Shown here piece after piece: positions 26,547-35,229 of a stretch of 64,000 nt of DNA. Source of the DNA: Streptomyces lincolnensis (lineage in GTDB: Bacteria; Actinomycetota; Actinomycetes; Streptomycetales; Streptomycetaceae). The stretch lies in contig NZ_CP016438.1 of NCBI RefSeq assembly GCF_001685355.1, positions 5,580,001-5,644,000 on the forward strand, given 5' to 3'. The translations under genes were made by a program, and so were the position numbers. Numbering within the stretch: position 1 is the first letter of the stretch; every line of letters starts with the position of its first letter. The notes below the pieces were generated by a model that was not told where the DNA came from, searched no databases, and saw only the letters and a program-made list of their open reading frames with translations.

Positions 26547-28965
26547 GCAGCCGTACCGCGCCCCTCTTGTGCAACGGGTCGTTGCCGTTGCCGCACTTGG
26601 GGGACTGGATGCAGGACGGGCACCCCGCGTCGCACTCGCAGGAGGCGATGGCCTCTCGGGTGGCGGTGAGCCACTCGCGGGCGGTGTGGAAGGCCCGTTC
26701 GGCGAAGCCCGCGCCGCCGGGGTGGCCGTCGTAGACGAAGACCGTGGGCAGCAGCGTGTCGGGGTGGAGGGGGATCGACACCCCGCCGATGTCCCAGCGG
26801 TCGCAGGTGGCGAAGAGGGGCAGCAGGCCGATCGAGGCGTGTTCGGCGGCGTGCAGGGCACCGCCGAGGATCTCCGGGTTGATCCGGGCGGCGTCGAGCT
26901 GATCCTCGGTGACCGTCCACCACACGGCGCGGGTGCGGAGCGTACGCGGAGGGAGGTCGAGTTTCGTCTCGCCCAGTACCTCGCCGGTGATGAGCCGGCG
27001 GCGCAGGAAGGAGACCACTTGGTTGGTGACCTCGACGGAGCCGTAGCAGAGGCGTCCGTCGCCCCAGGGGACCTCGGTGTCCGTCTCCAGGATGGAGATC
27101 GAGGTGGTGTCGCGGGCGATCGTCGAGTACGAGGGGCTCGCCTCCTCGACCAGGGCGACGGAGTCCTCCAGGTCGAGGGAGCGGACGAGATACGTGCGGC
27201 CCTGGTGGAGGTGGACCGCGCCCTCGTGGACGGAGGTGTGGGCGGCGCCGGCGTCGACCGTGCCCAGCAGACGGCCCGTGCCGGCCTCGACGACCTGGAC
27301 CGGTCGGCCGCCCTCGCCGCGGATGTCGGTGAGGTCGGCGGCCCGTTCCCGGCGGGTCCAGTGCCAGGCCTTGGTCCGGCGGCGCAGCAGCTTCGCGGCC
27401 TCCAGCTGGGGGAGCAGTTCCTCGCACGCCGGGCCGAAGAGGTCCAGGTCCTCGTCGGTGAGCGGGAGTTCGGCCGCCGCGGCGCACAGGTGCGGAGCCA
27501 GGACGTAGGGGTTGTCGGGGTCGAGGACGGTGGATTCCACGGGCTGCTGGAACAGGGCCTCGGGGTGGTGGACGAGGAAGGTGTCCAGGGGGTCGTCGCG
27601 GGCGACGAGGATGGCGAGGGCGCCCTGTCCGGCCCGTCCGGCGCGGCCCGCCTGCTGCCACAGGGACGCGCGCGTGCCCGGGTAGCCGGCGATCACCACG
27701 GCGTCCAGGCCGGACACGTCGATGCCGAGTTCCAGCGCGGTCGTCGCGGCGAGGCCGAGGAGTTCGCCGGAATGGAGGGCCTGTTCGAGGGCGCGGCGCT
27801 CCTCGGGGAGATAGCCGCCGCGGTAGGCCGCCACGCGCCGGGCCAGGGAGCGGTCGACCTCGGCGAGGCGTTCCTGGGCGATCACCGAGATCAGCTCGGC
27901 GCCGCGCCGGGAGCGGACGAAGGCCACCGACCGGACACCCTGCACGGCGAGGTCGGTGAGCAGGTCGGCCGTCTCGGCGGTGGCCGTACGCCGGACCGGG
28001 GCGCCCTTCTCGCCCTGCATCTCGGTGAGCGGGGGCTCCCAGAGGGCGAAGACCACTTCACCGCGGGGTGAGGCGTCGTCGGCCACCTCGACGACCGGGA
28101 GGCCGGTGAGACGGCCCGCGGCGACCGAGGGCTGGGCGGCGGTCGCGGAGGCCAGCAGGAAGACGGGAGAGGCGCCGTAGCGGGCGCACAGGCGGCGCAG
28201 CCGACGCAGCACCTGGGCGACGTGGGAGCCGAAAACACCGCGATAGGTGTGGCACTCGTCGATGACGACGTACTTCAAAGAGCGCAGGAAGGACGACCAG
28301 CGGGCGTGGGACGGGAGTATGCCCCGGTGCAGCATGTCGGGGTTGGTCAGGACGTAGTTGGCGTACTGGCGGACCCACTCGCGTTCCTCGACCGGAGTGT
28401 CGCCGTCGTACACGGCGGGGCGCACCGCGGTGCCCAGAGGTTGTGAAAGTTCCTTCACCGATCGGCACTGGTCCGCTGCGAGTGCCTTGGTGGGGGCCAG
28501 GTAGAGGGCGGTGGCGCCACGGCCGTTGGGTGCCTCGGAGCCATCCAGGAGGGTCGACAGGACCGGCACGAGGTAGGCCAGGGACTTGCCGGAGGCGGTC
28601 CCCGTGGCGACGACCACCGAGTCGCCGTCCAGGGCGTGCTCGGCCGCACGGGCCTGATGGGCCCAGGGATGCGCGATACCGCAGGCCTGCACGGCGGCGA
28701 TGACCTCGGCACGGATCCGGTCCGGCCAGACGGCATGGCGGCCCTCGCGCGGGGGCAAGTGCTCCGTATGAGTGATGCGCGAAGCCCGGCTCGGCCCCGC
28801 GGCGAGCCGGTCGAGGATCGTGCCCGGCGCGAGGCGGGACACGGCGTCCGCCGAGGGCTGATCGGATCGGTGATTCTTGGCCATCGGCACCGAGTGTGTC
28901 ACCGGCGTGACGGACAATGGGACCAAGGCGTCGTGCACGCCTGCCGGTAAGTGATTGAATGCCAT
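26362..28965 (-). CDS. DECH-box helicase with DUF1998 domain, MrfA-like
   Basis: An 867-residue superfamily 2 helicase: Walker A ATGTASGKS, DECH box VVIDECHTYRG, SATAAQP, and the second RecA domain with GLAATTALELGIDVSGLD and QQAGRAGRAG. The C-terminal DUF1998 part has a four-Cys cluster in CDAGCPSCIQSPKC that binds metal. B. subtilis MrfA and yeast Hrq1, of the same type, act in repair of mitomycin C cross-links. This gene lies beside Tad genes in many actinobacteria. ATG 28965 is the longest start; ATG 28884 (MAKNHRSD) is possible, and neither has a clear ribosome site. Its 3' end overlaps the TadE-like gene by 185 bp. Confidence 0.9.
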   Translation of the reverse strand: MAFNHLPAGVHDALVPLSVTPVTHSVPMAKNHRSDQPSADAVSRLAPGTILDRLAAGPSRASRITHTEHLPPREGRHAVWPDRIRAEVIAAVQACGIAHPWAHQARAAEHALDGDSVVVATGTASGKSLAYLVPVLSTLLDGSEAPNGRGATALYLAPTKALAADQCRSVKELSQPLGTAVRPAVYDGDTPVEEREWVRQYANYVLTNPDMLHRGILPSHARWSSFLRSLKYVVIDECHTYRGVFGSHVAQVLRRLRRLCARYGASPVFLLASATAAQPSVAAGRLTGLPVVEVADDASPRGEVVFALWEPPLTEMQGEKGAPVRRTATAETADLLTDLAVQGVRSVAFVRSRRGAELISVIAQERLAEVDRSLARRVAAYRGGYLPEERRALEQALHSGELLGLAATTALELGIDVSGLDAVVIAGYPGTRASLWQQAGRAGRAGQGALAILVARDDPLDTFLVHHPEALFQQPVESTVLDPDNPYVLAPHLCAAAAELPLTDEDLDLFGPACEELLPQLEAAKLLRRRTKAWHWTRRERAADLTDIRGEGGRPVQVVEAGTGRLLGTVDAGAAHTSVHEGAVHLHQGRTYLVRSLDLEDSVALVEEASPSYSTIARDTTSISILETDTEVPWGDGRLCYGSVEVTNQVVSFLRRRLITGEVLGETKLDLPPRTLRTRAVWWTVTEDQLDAARINPEILGGALHAAEHASIGLLPLFATCDRWDIGGVSIPLHPDTLLPTVFVYDGHPGGAGFAERAFHTAREWLTATREAIASCECDAGCPSCIQSPKCGNGNDPLHKRGAVRLLTVLLRGAPEEKPGERGVQEREEPELEEPEAAQRPVKPPARAPETDPALGPSPAPGGPPAL

Positions 28966-29047
28966 CGCGGCTGGCGAACCGTCCTGGGGGCTTCAAGCCG
29001 AGGTGTCCCGAGGGGCGACCGCTCGATAGCAAGGTGCTGGAGGATCC

Positions 29048-29389
29048 GTGGACCTGTCCCTGTCGACCGAGACCATCGGCGATCGCACGATCGTCAGGGT
29101 CGGTGGCGAAATCGACGTATATACCGCGCCCAAGCTGCGCGAGCAGCTGGTCGAGCTGGTGAATGACGGCAGTTTCCACCTTGTCGTCGACATGGAGGGC
29201 GTGGACTTCCTCGACTCCACCGGACTCGGCGTCCTGGTCGGCGGACTGAAGCGGGTGCGTGCCCATGAGGGCTCGCTGCGCCTGGTCTGCAACCAGGAGC
29301 GCATTCTGAAGATTTTCCGTATCACCGGCCTCACCAAGGTGTTCCCGATCCACACCTCGGTCGAGGAAGCGGTGGCGGCAACCGACTGA
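29048..29389 (+). CDS. bldG: Anti-anti-sigma factor BldG
   Basis: A 113-residue STAS protein essentially identical to the remembered S. coelicolor BldG. The phosphorylated Ser 57 is in DFLDSTGLG. BldG is needed for aerial growth, antibiotic production and stress response; it binds anti-sigma factors (ApgA and others) when unphosphorylated. GTG 29048 has GGAGG five bases upstream. It is followed after 119 bp by apgA and is known to be co-transcribed with it. Divergent from the helicase gene. Confidence 0.97.
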   Translation: MDLSLSTETIGDRTIVRVGGEIDVYTAPKLREQLVELVNDGSFHLVVDMEGVDFLDSTGLGVLVGGLKRVRAHEGSLRLVCNQERILKIFRITGLTKVFPIHTSVEEAVAATD

Positions 29390-29508
29390 CCACCGCTCCG
29401 GGTGTGGCGCAAGGGTCCGCGCCCGGACGGCCGATGTTGTAACAAGGGGGTCCGGGCTATCGGCAGTCCGGTCCCCCGACCGCACGCCCGTAGTTCCGAG
29501 GGGGATGC

Positions 29509-29946
29509 ATGGCCACCGTTGAACTCCGTTTCAGCGCGCTGCCCGAGCACGTCAGGACCGCCCGACTGGTGGCGGCAGCGGTGGCGCGCAGGGCCGGGGT
29601 GGACGAGGCCGTCCTCGACGAGGTCAGGCTCGCCGTCGGCGAGGCCTGCACCCGTGCCGTCGGACTGCACCGGAACGGCGGCATCACGGCGCCGGTGAAG
29701 GTGCTGCTGATCGAGGAGGAGAAGCAGTTCTCCATCGAGGTCGGCGACGAAGCGCCGCGTCATGCCCCCGGCGACCGGGCTCCCGGTGCCGCGGGTGAGG
29801 ACCCGGACGCAGAGATGGAGGAGGACGAGATGGGTCTCGCTGTCATCAGCGGACTCGTCGACGACGTGGAGGTCACCGCAGGGGAACACGGCGGGTCGAT
29901 CCGGATGACCTGGCCGACCACACCGCCGGTCGCGGTGCTCCCCTGA
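29509..29946 (+). CDS. apgA: BldG-partner anti-sigma-like ATP-binding protein
   Basis: A 145-residue RsbW-type HATPase. The N-box region reads LAVGEACTRAVG, where the Asn that normally binds Mg-ATP is Arg, and a long acidic insertion (EDPDAEMEEDEMG) follows the G1 region. Kinase activity is therefore doubtful, which fits what is known of the S. coelicolor protein next to BldG as a binding partner. ATG 29509 is preceded by GAGGGGG. Same transcription unit as bldG; a strong terminator follows. Confidence 0.9.
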   Translation: MATVELRFSALPEHVRTARLVAAAVARRAGVDEAVLDEVRLAVGEACTRAVGLHRNGGITAPVKVLLIEEEKQFSIEVGDEAPRHAPGDRAPGAAGEDPDAEMEEDEMGLAVISGLVDDVEVTAGEHGGSIRMTWPTTPPVAVLP

Positions 29947-29997
29947 CGCCCCACGCGCTTTTTCGATCACTGCGCTGATCACTGCGCTGATCACCTC

Positions 29998-30022
29998 AAG
30001 GGCCCTGCTCAGCAGGGCCCTT
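29998..30022 (+). terminator. Terminator after apgA
   Basis: AAGGGCCCTGCT and AGCAGGGCCCTT are perfect 12-bp arms around a single C, followed by TTGTTGCATTTTC, 50 bp past the apgA stop. Good rho-independent form, rightward. Confidence 0.85.
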
Positions 30023-30056
30023 GTTGCATTTTCAAGAGCATTCTGAATTCAGGGAT

Positions 30057-30078
30057 GATCGTGAAGGAATTCACGATC
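30057..30078. promoter_or_regulatory. Inverted repeat GATCGTGAA-N4-TTCACGATC upstream of hppA
   Basis: Perfect 9-bp arms with a 4-bp spacer, about 175 bp before the hppA start and within the GATC-rich region. Likely operator or secondary structure. A TAGACT -10-like hexamer lies further down at 30203-30208, 43 bp before the hppA start. Confidence 0.5.
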
Positions 30079-30250
30079 AATTTCTGATCAGTCGTTTCTG
30101 ATCAGTCAATCGGGTGAAAATGCGTTCGAGACGTTACCGGTCTGTCCGCAGGGTGTGGCGGATTCCGTTTACCGCGTACTGTTTTGATCAGGAACAGATC
30201 TCTAGACTCCGTCCACATCTTGAGCTCAGCCCAAGCGTCAAGGAGGACGA

Positions 30251-32656
30251 ATGGCGGGGCTTTCTTCCCCAGACCAGCTTGACCACTCCTCAGCCCTCGC
30301 GGCAGCGGTACTGACCGACGGCAACCGTGTCATGGTGTCGGTGATCGGCGTCGTGGCCCTGGCCGCCCTAGTGGTGGCGGGAGTCCTGGTGCGCCAGGTA
30401 CTCGCGGCGGGCGAGGGCACCGACAGCATGAAGAAGATCGCGACGGCGATCCAGGAGGGCGCGAACGCCTATCTGGCACGGCAGATGCGCACGCTCGGCG
30501 TATTCGCCATCGTCGTCTTCTTCCTGCTCATGCTGCTGCCCGCGGACGACTGGAATCAGCGCATCGGCCGATCGGTGTTCTTCTTGATCGGCGCGGTGTT
30601 CTCGGCGGCCACCGGCTATATCGGCATGTGGCTCGCCGTACGGAGCAATGTGCGCGTCGCCGCCGCCGCACGTGAGGCGACTCCGGCGGAGGGTGAACCG
30701 GAAAAGGATCTCACCGCTGTCTCGCACAAAGCGATGAAGATCGCATTTCGCACGGGCGGCGTCGTCGGCATGTTCACGGTGGGGCTCGGTCTGCTGGGCG
30801 CCTCCTGCGTGGTGCTGGTGTACGCGGCCGACGCGCCGAAGGTCCTGGAGGGCTTCGGTCTCGGCGCGGCGCTCATCGCGATGTTCATGAGGGTCGGCGG
30901 CGGCATCTTCACCAAGGCCGCCGACGTCGGCGCCGACCTGGTCGGCAAGGTCGAACAGGGCATTCCGGAGGACGATCCGCGCAATGCCGCGACCATCGCC
31001 GACAACGTGGGCGACAACGTCGGCGACTGTGCGGGCATGGCGGCCGACCTCTTCGAGTCGTACGCCGTGACGCTCGTCGCCGCGCTGATCCTCGGCAAGG
31101 CGGCCTTCGGCGACTTCGGGCTCGCGTTTCCGCTGCTCGTCCCCGCGATCGGTGTGGTCACCGCGATGATCGGCATCTTCGCCGTGGCCCCGCGACGCAC
31201 CGACCGCAGCGGCATGTCGGCGATCAACCGCGGGTTCTTCATCTCCGCGGCGATCTCGCTGGTGCTGGTGGCGGTGGCGGTCTTCGTCTATCTGCCGTCG
31301 TCGTACGCCGACCTCGACGGCGTCACGGACAGGGAGATCCTCGGACACGCCGGCGACCCGCGGGTCCTCGCGCTCGTCGCCGTGGCGATCGGCATCCTGC
31401 TCGCCGCCGTGATCCAGCAGTTGACCGGGTACTTCACGGAGACCAATCGCCGTCCGGTCAAGGACATCGGCAAGAGCTCGCTCACCGGCCCGGCCACCGT
31501 CGTCCTCGCCGGTATCTCCGTCGGCCTCGAATCGGCCGTCTACACCGCCCTGTTGATCGGCCTCGGCGTCTACGGGGCGTTCCTGCTCGGCGGTACGTCC
31601 ATCATGCTGGCGCTGTTCGCGGTGGCGCTGGCCGGCACCGGCCTGCTCACCACGGTCGGTGTGATCGTCGCGATGGACACCTTCGGGCCGGTCTCCGACA
31701 ACGCGCAGGGCATCGCGGAGATGTCCGGCGACGTCGAGGGCGCGGGCGCGCAGGTGCTCACCAACCTGGACGCGGTGGGCAACACCACCAAGGCCATCAC
31801 CAAGGGCATCGCCATCGCCACCGCCGTCCTGGCGGCGGCGGCGCTCTTCGGGTCCTATCGTGACGCGATTCTCACGGGCGCGCGGGACGTCGGCGAACGG
31901 GTGTCCGGCGAGGGTGCCCCGATGAGCCTGATGATGGACATCTCCCAGCCCAACAACCTCGTCGGCCTCATCGCGGGCGCGGCGGTCGTCTTCCTCTTCT
32001 CGGGGCTAGCCATCAACGCCGTGTCGCGGTCGGCGGGTTCCGTGGTGTACGAGGTGCGGCGGCAGTTCCGCGAGCATCCCGGGATCATGGACTACAGCGA
32101 GAAACCGGAGTACGGCAAGGTCGTCGACATCTGTACGAGGGACGCGCTCAGGGAGCTCGCCACGCCCGGCCTGCTCGCCGTCCTGGCGCCGATCTTCATC
32201 GGGTTCACGCTCGGTGTCGGCGCGCTCGGCTCGTTCCTGGCGGGCGCGATCGGCGCGGGGACCCTGATGGCGGTGTTCCTCGCGAACTCCGGTGGCGCCT
32301 GGGACAACGCCAAGAAGCTCGTCGAGGACGGCCACCACGGCGGCAAGGGCAGCGAGGCCCACGCCGCCACGGTGATCGGCGACACGGTCGGCGACCCGTT
32401 CAAGGACACCGCGGGTCCGGCGATCAACCCGCTGCTGAAGGTGATGAACCTGGTGGCGCTGCTCATCGCGCCCGCGGTCATCAAGTTCAGCTACGGCGAC
32501 GACGAGAACCTCGGTGTGCGGATCACCATCGCCGTACTGGCGTTCCTGGTGATCGCCGGCGCGGTCTACGTCTCCAAGCGGCGCGGGATCGCCATGGGTG
32601 ACGAAGACAACGCCGATCGGGAGTCCAAGTCGGCCGATCCGGCGGTGGTTTCGTAG
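30251..32656 (+). CDS. hppA: Membrane-bound proton-pumping pyrophosphatase
   Basis: An 801-residue H+-PPase with some 16 hydrophobic segments. The catalytic loops are plain: GGGIFTKAADVGADLVGKVE, DDPRNAATIADNVGDNVGDC (given here in parts of the same region) and GDTVGDPFKDTAGPAINPLL. GNTTKAITKG has Lys where K+-dependent enzymes have Ala, so this is the K+-independent type. It uses PPi from biosynthesis to pump protons. ATG 30251 has AAGGAGG about 6 bases upstream. In Streptomyces it regularly follows bldG-apgA. Confidence 0.96.
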   Translation: MAGLSSPDQLDHSSALAAAVLTDGNRVMVSVIGVVALAALVVAGVLVRQVLAAGEGTDSMKKIATAIQEGANAYLARQMRTLGVFAIVVFFLLMLLPADDWNQRIGRSVFFLIGAVFSAATGYIGMWLAVRSNVRVAAAAREATPAEGEPEKDLTAVSHKAMKIAFRTGGVVGMFTVGLGLLGASCVVLVYAADAPKVLEGFGLGAALIAMFMRVGGGIFTKAADVGADLVGKVEQGIPEDDPRNAATIADNVGDNVGDCAGMAADLFESYAVTLVAALILGKAAFGDFGLAFPLLVPAIGVVTAMIGIFAVAPRRTDRSGMSAINRGFFISAAISLVLVAVAVFVYLPSSYADLDGVTDREILGHAGDPRVLALVAVAIGILLAAVIQQLTGYFTETNRRPVKDIGKSSLTGPATVVLAGISVGLESAVYTALLIGLGVYGAFLLGGTSIMLALFAVALAGTGLLTTVGVIVAMDTFGPVSDNAQGIAEMSGDVEGAGAQVLTNLDAVGNTTKAITKGIAIATAVLAAAALFGSYRDAILTGARDVGERVSGEGAPMSLMMDISQPNNLVGLIAGAAVVFLFSGLAINAVSRSAGSVVYEVRRQFREHPGIMDYSEKPEYGKVVDICTRDALRELATPGLLAVLAPIFIGFTLGVGALGSFLAGAIGAGTLMAVFLANSGGAWDNAKKLVEDGHHGGKGSEAHAATVIGDTVGDPFKDTAGPAINPLLKVMNLVALLIAPAVIKFSYGDDENLGVRITIAVLAFLVIAGAVYVSKRRGIAMGDEDNADRESKSADPAVVS

Positions 32657-32680
32657 GCGGGTTCTTCCCAGGCCCAGCTC

Positions 32681-32728
32681 AAGGGGCGGGCGGGCGGCGC
32701 GAATTGATGCGCCGCCCGCCCGCCCCTT
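32681..32728 (+). terminator. Very strong hairpin after hppA
   Basis: Twenty-base perfect stem (32681-32700 with 32709-32728), almost all G and C, with the loop GAATTGAT, 24 bp past the stop. No T-run. Presumed terminator and mRNA-stabilising end. Confidence 0.85.
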
Positions 32729-32870
32729 GCGTGTGCGCGCCCCGGCCGTGAGCCTTCTCTCTCTTGGTGCAAATGGCTTCAATAATGTGCATAAAGGATG
32801 CTCGGCGTGAGGGTGTCGTCCCCTTGGCGTGTATGTTCCGGGGCCGAGAGCCATGGAAGGGACCAATCCG

Positions 32871-33443
32871 GTGAACAAGAAGCTCGCGGCCGCACTGTCC
32901 GGCGGTGCGGTACTGGTACTGGCGCTGTCCGGATGCAGCAGTGACGACAGCAGCGAAAAGCTGAACTCCTGGGCCAAGGACGTCTGCGACGCCGTACAGC
33001 CGCAGGCCAAGAAGATCGCGGCCGCCAACGCCGCGATCCAGAAGGAGACCTCGGACAACAGCACACCGGAGCAGGTCCGGAAGACCGACGCGCAGGCCTT
33101 CCAGGACATGTCGGACGCCTACAAGGCGATCGGGGCCGCCGTGACCAAGGCCGGGGCGCCGGACGTCGAGAACGGCGAGAAGAAGCAGCGGGACGCCGTC
33201 AAGGAGCTCAACGGCCTGTCCACGTCGTACGCCTCCCTCAAGGCACAGGTCGACAAGCTCGACACGAAGGACCAGGCGAAGTTCGCGGACGGCCTCAAGG
33301 ACATCGCGACCTCGCTGGACAAGCTGAGCCAGACCGGCAACGACGCCCTGAAGACCCTGGAGGAGGGGGACGTCGGCAAGGCCATGGCCAAGCAGGAGAG
33401 CTGCAAGTCGGCCTCCGCGACGCCGTCCGCGACCACGGGCTGA
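32871..33443 (+). CDS. Secreted lipoprotein, helical
   Basis: A 190-residue lipoprotein: signal peptide NKKLAAALSGGAVLVLALSGC with lipobox LSGC, then a charged helical body (KLNSWAKDVCDAVQPQAKK, SLKAQVDKLDTKDQAKF) likely forming a coiled-coil or helical bundle, and a Ser/Thr/Pro tail. Two Cys in the mature body may pair. GTG 32871 has GGAAGGGA upstream; an in-frame ATG at 32853 is less likely since it overlaps that ribosome site. Function unknown; similar small lipoproteins are common between hppA and topA in Streptomyces. Confidence 0.8.
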   Translation: MNKKLAAALSGGAVLVLALSGCSSDDSSEKLNSWAKDVCDAVQPQAKKIAAANAAIQKETSDNSTPEQVRKTDAQAFQDMSDAYKAIGAAVTKAGAPDVENGEKKQRDAVKELNGLSTSYASLKAQVDKLDTKDQAKFADGLKDIATSLDKLSQTGNDALKTLEEGDVGKAMAKQESCKSASATPSATTG

Positions 33444-33516
33444 GGCGCGGCCCGAGACGTCCCGCGCCGGTCGGCGGGCCGAGCGCTCCGGGCGGTCCGC
33501 GGGTCACAATGGGGGC

Positions 33517-35034
33517 GTGAGTGACACCGGCCTGCACGCCCTGCCCGCTTCCGACCGCCCCGACGTCAGCGCCCGGCTGAGGGACGCCCTGCTCCGGGCG
33601 TCCTTCACCGCCGACGGGCTGCTCGACCTCCTCGGCGCGCCCGCGTACGCGGCGCTCGCCCGGAGTGAGACCGTGCCCGCGCTCCGGGCGACACGCGGGG
33701 ACACACCGCTGGAGACGCTCGTACGGCTGTTCCTGTTGCAGCAGCCCGTGCCGCACGCGCCCGTGGCGGACGTTCTGCCGGTCGCCGAGTGCCTGGAGGC
33801 CGGCTGGCTGGTTCCGGCCGGTGCGGACGAGATCGCGGCCGCCGTGGACGTACGGCCGTACGGCGGGCCCGGCGGCGAGGACTGGTTCATCGTGTCCGAC
33901 CTCGGATGCGCGGTCGGCGGCGCGGGCGGCATCGGTAGCCGGGACGAGGGCGTCGTCCTCGGCGTCGGCGGCGCTTCCACCACCCTGGCCGGCATCACCG
34001 TCCGTACGCCCGTCTCCGCCGCCCTGGACCTGGGCACCGGCTCGGGGATCCAGGCGCTGCACGCCGCCCGGCACGCCACGCGCGTGACGGCGACCGACCT
34101 CAACCCGCGCGCCCTGCACATCACCGCGCTCACGCTGGCCCTGTCCGGCGCTCCCGCCGCGGACCTGCGCGAGGGTTCGCTGTTCGAGCCGGTCCGGGAC
34201 GACGAGACATACGACCTGATCGTGTCGAACCCGCCGTTCGTGATCTCGCCGGGGGCGCGGCTGACGTACCGGGACGGTGGCATGGGCGGGGACGATCTGT
34301 GCCGCTCGCTCGTTCAGGGGGCGGGGGAGCGGCTGAGCGAGGGCGGGTTCGCGCAGTTCCTCGCCAACTGGCAGCACGTGGAAGGGGAGGACTGGCAGGA
34401 GCGACTCAGGTCCTGGGTGCCGCGCGGGTGCGACGCGTGGATCGTGCAGCGCGAGGTGCAGGACGTCACGCAGTACGCCGAGCTGTGGCTGCGGGACGCC
34501 GGTGACCACCGCGGTGACACGACCGAGTACCAGGCGCGCTACGACACCTGGCTGGACGAGTTCGAGGCGCGCAAGGTGAAGGCGGTCGGCTTCGGCTGGA
34601 TCACCCTGCGCAGGACGGATGCCGACGTGCCCTCCGTCACCGTGGAGGAATGGCCGCATCCGGTCGAACAGCCGCTCGGGGAAGCGGTGCGGGCGCACTT
34701 CGAGCGTCTCGACTACCTGCGGGCACACGATGACGCCTCGCTCCTCGAAGCGCACTTCCGGCTCGTCGCCGAGGTCGTCCAGGAGCAGGTGGGGCTGCCC
34801 GGTGCCGAGGACCCGGAGCACGTGGTGCTGCGTCAGAACCGCGGGATGCGCCGGGCCACCAAGGTGGACACCGTCGGCGCGGGCTTCGCGGGCGTGTGCG
34901 ACGGCTCGTTGAGCGCCGGGCGCATCCTGGACGCCATTGCCCAACTGGTGGGTGAGGACCCCGTGTTGCTGCGAGACCGTACGCCCGCGCAGATTCGGTT
35001 GCTGGTGGAGCAGGGGTTCATCGAGCCGGCGTGA
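33517..35034 (+). CDS. Class I SAM-dependent methyltransferase, PrmC/HemK-like
   Basis: A 505-residue protein. The central methyltransferase core has motif I LDLGTGSGIQALHAA near residue 172, an acidic strand TATDLNPRAL and motif IV VSNPPFV, the NPPY/F form of enzymes that methylate glutamine, adenine or guanine amino groups. The N-terminal 150 residues are helical; the C-terminal 200 residues are an extension not found in PrmC and may bind RNA or protein. Substrate unknown. GTG 33517; 73 bp after the lipoprotein gene. Confidence 0.83.
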   Translation: MSDTGLHALPASDRPDVSARLRDALLRASFTADGLLDLLGAPAYAALARSETVPALRATRGDTPLETLVRLFLLQQPVPHAPVADVLPVAECLEAGWLVPAGADEIAAAVDVRPYGGPGGEDWFIVSDLGCAVGGAGGIGSRDEGVVLGVGGASTTLAGITVRTPVSAALDLGTGSGIQALHAARHATRVTATDLNPRALHITALTLALSGAPAADLREGSLFEPVRDDETYDLIVSNPPFVISPGARLTYRDGGMGGDDLCRSLVQGAGERLSEGGFAQFLANWQHVEGEDWQERLRSWVPRGCDAWIVQREVQDVTQYAELWLRDAGDHRGDTTEYQARYDTWLDEFEARKVKAVGFGWITLRRTDADVPSVTVEEWPHPVEQPLGEAVRAHFERLDYLRAHDDASLLEAHFRLVAEVVQEQVGLPGAEDPEHVVLRQNRGMRRATKVDTVGAGFAGVCDGSLSAGRILDAIAQLVGEDPVLLRDRTPAQIRLLVEQGFIEPA

Positions 35035-35229
35035 CCTCCTTCGGCGCGGCGTGAAGCTCGCCGGTCGGCGTGACGTCTGGGGTGCGCCCGCCCTCCCGAG
35101 GCCCGTGTGTCCATTCTGATGGGATTGTTGGCGAAAAGCCCTCCTGTCAGTGGGGCGTGCGAAGCTACCTTCTAGGGACAAACGCCGCGCGTTCTCGGGG
35201 GAGGCGCGCGCTGTCTCGGGGGAGGCGCC

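Larger units (their letters stand above)
29976..30190. repeat. Cluster of five TGATCA sites
   Basis: TGATCA occurs at 29976, 29988, 30085, 30099 and 30185, with four more GATC sites in the same 240 bp. The first two lie in a repeated GATCACTGCGCT unit; the third and fourth lie in exact 13-bp repeats TTTCTGATCAGTC (30081-30093, 30095-30107). The hexamer is rare in DNA of this composition. Confidence 0.75.
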
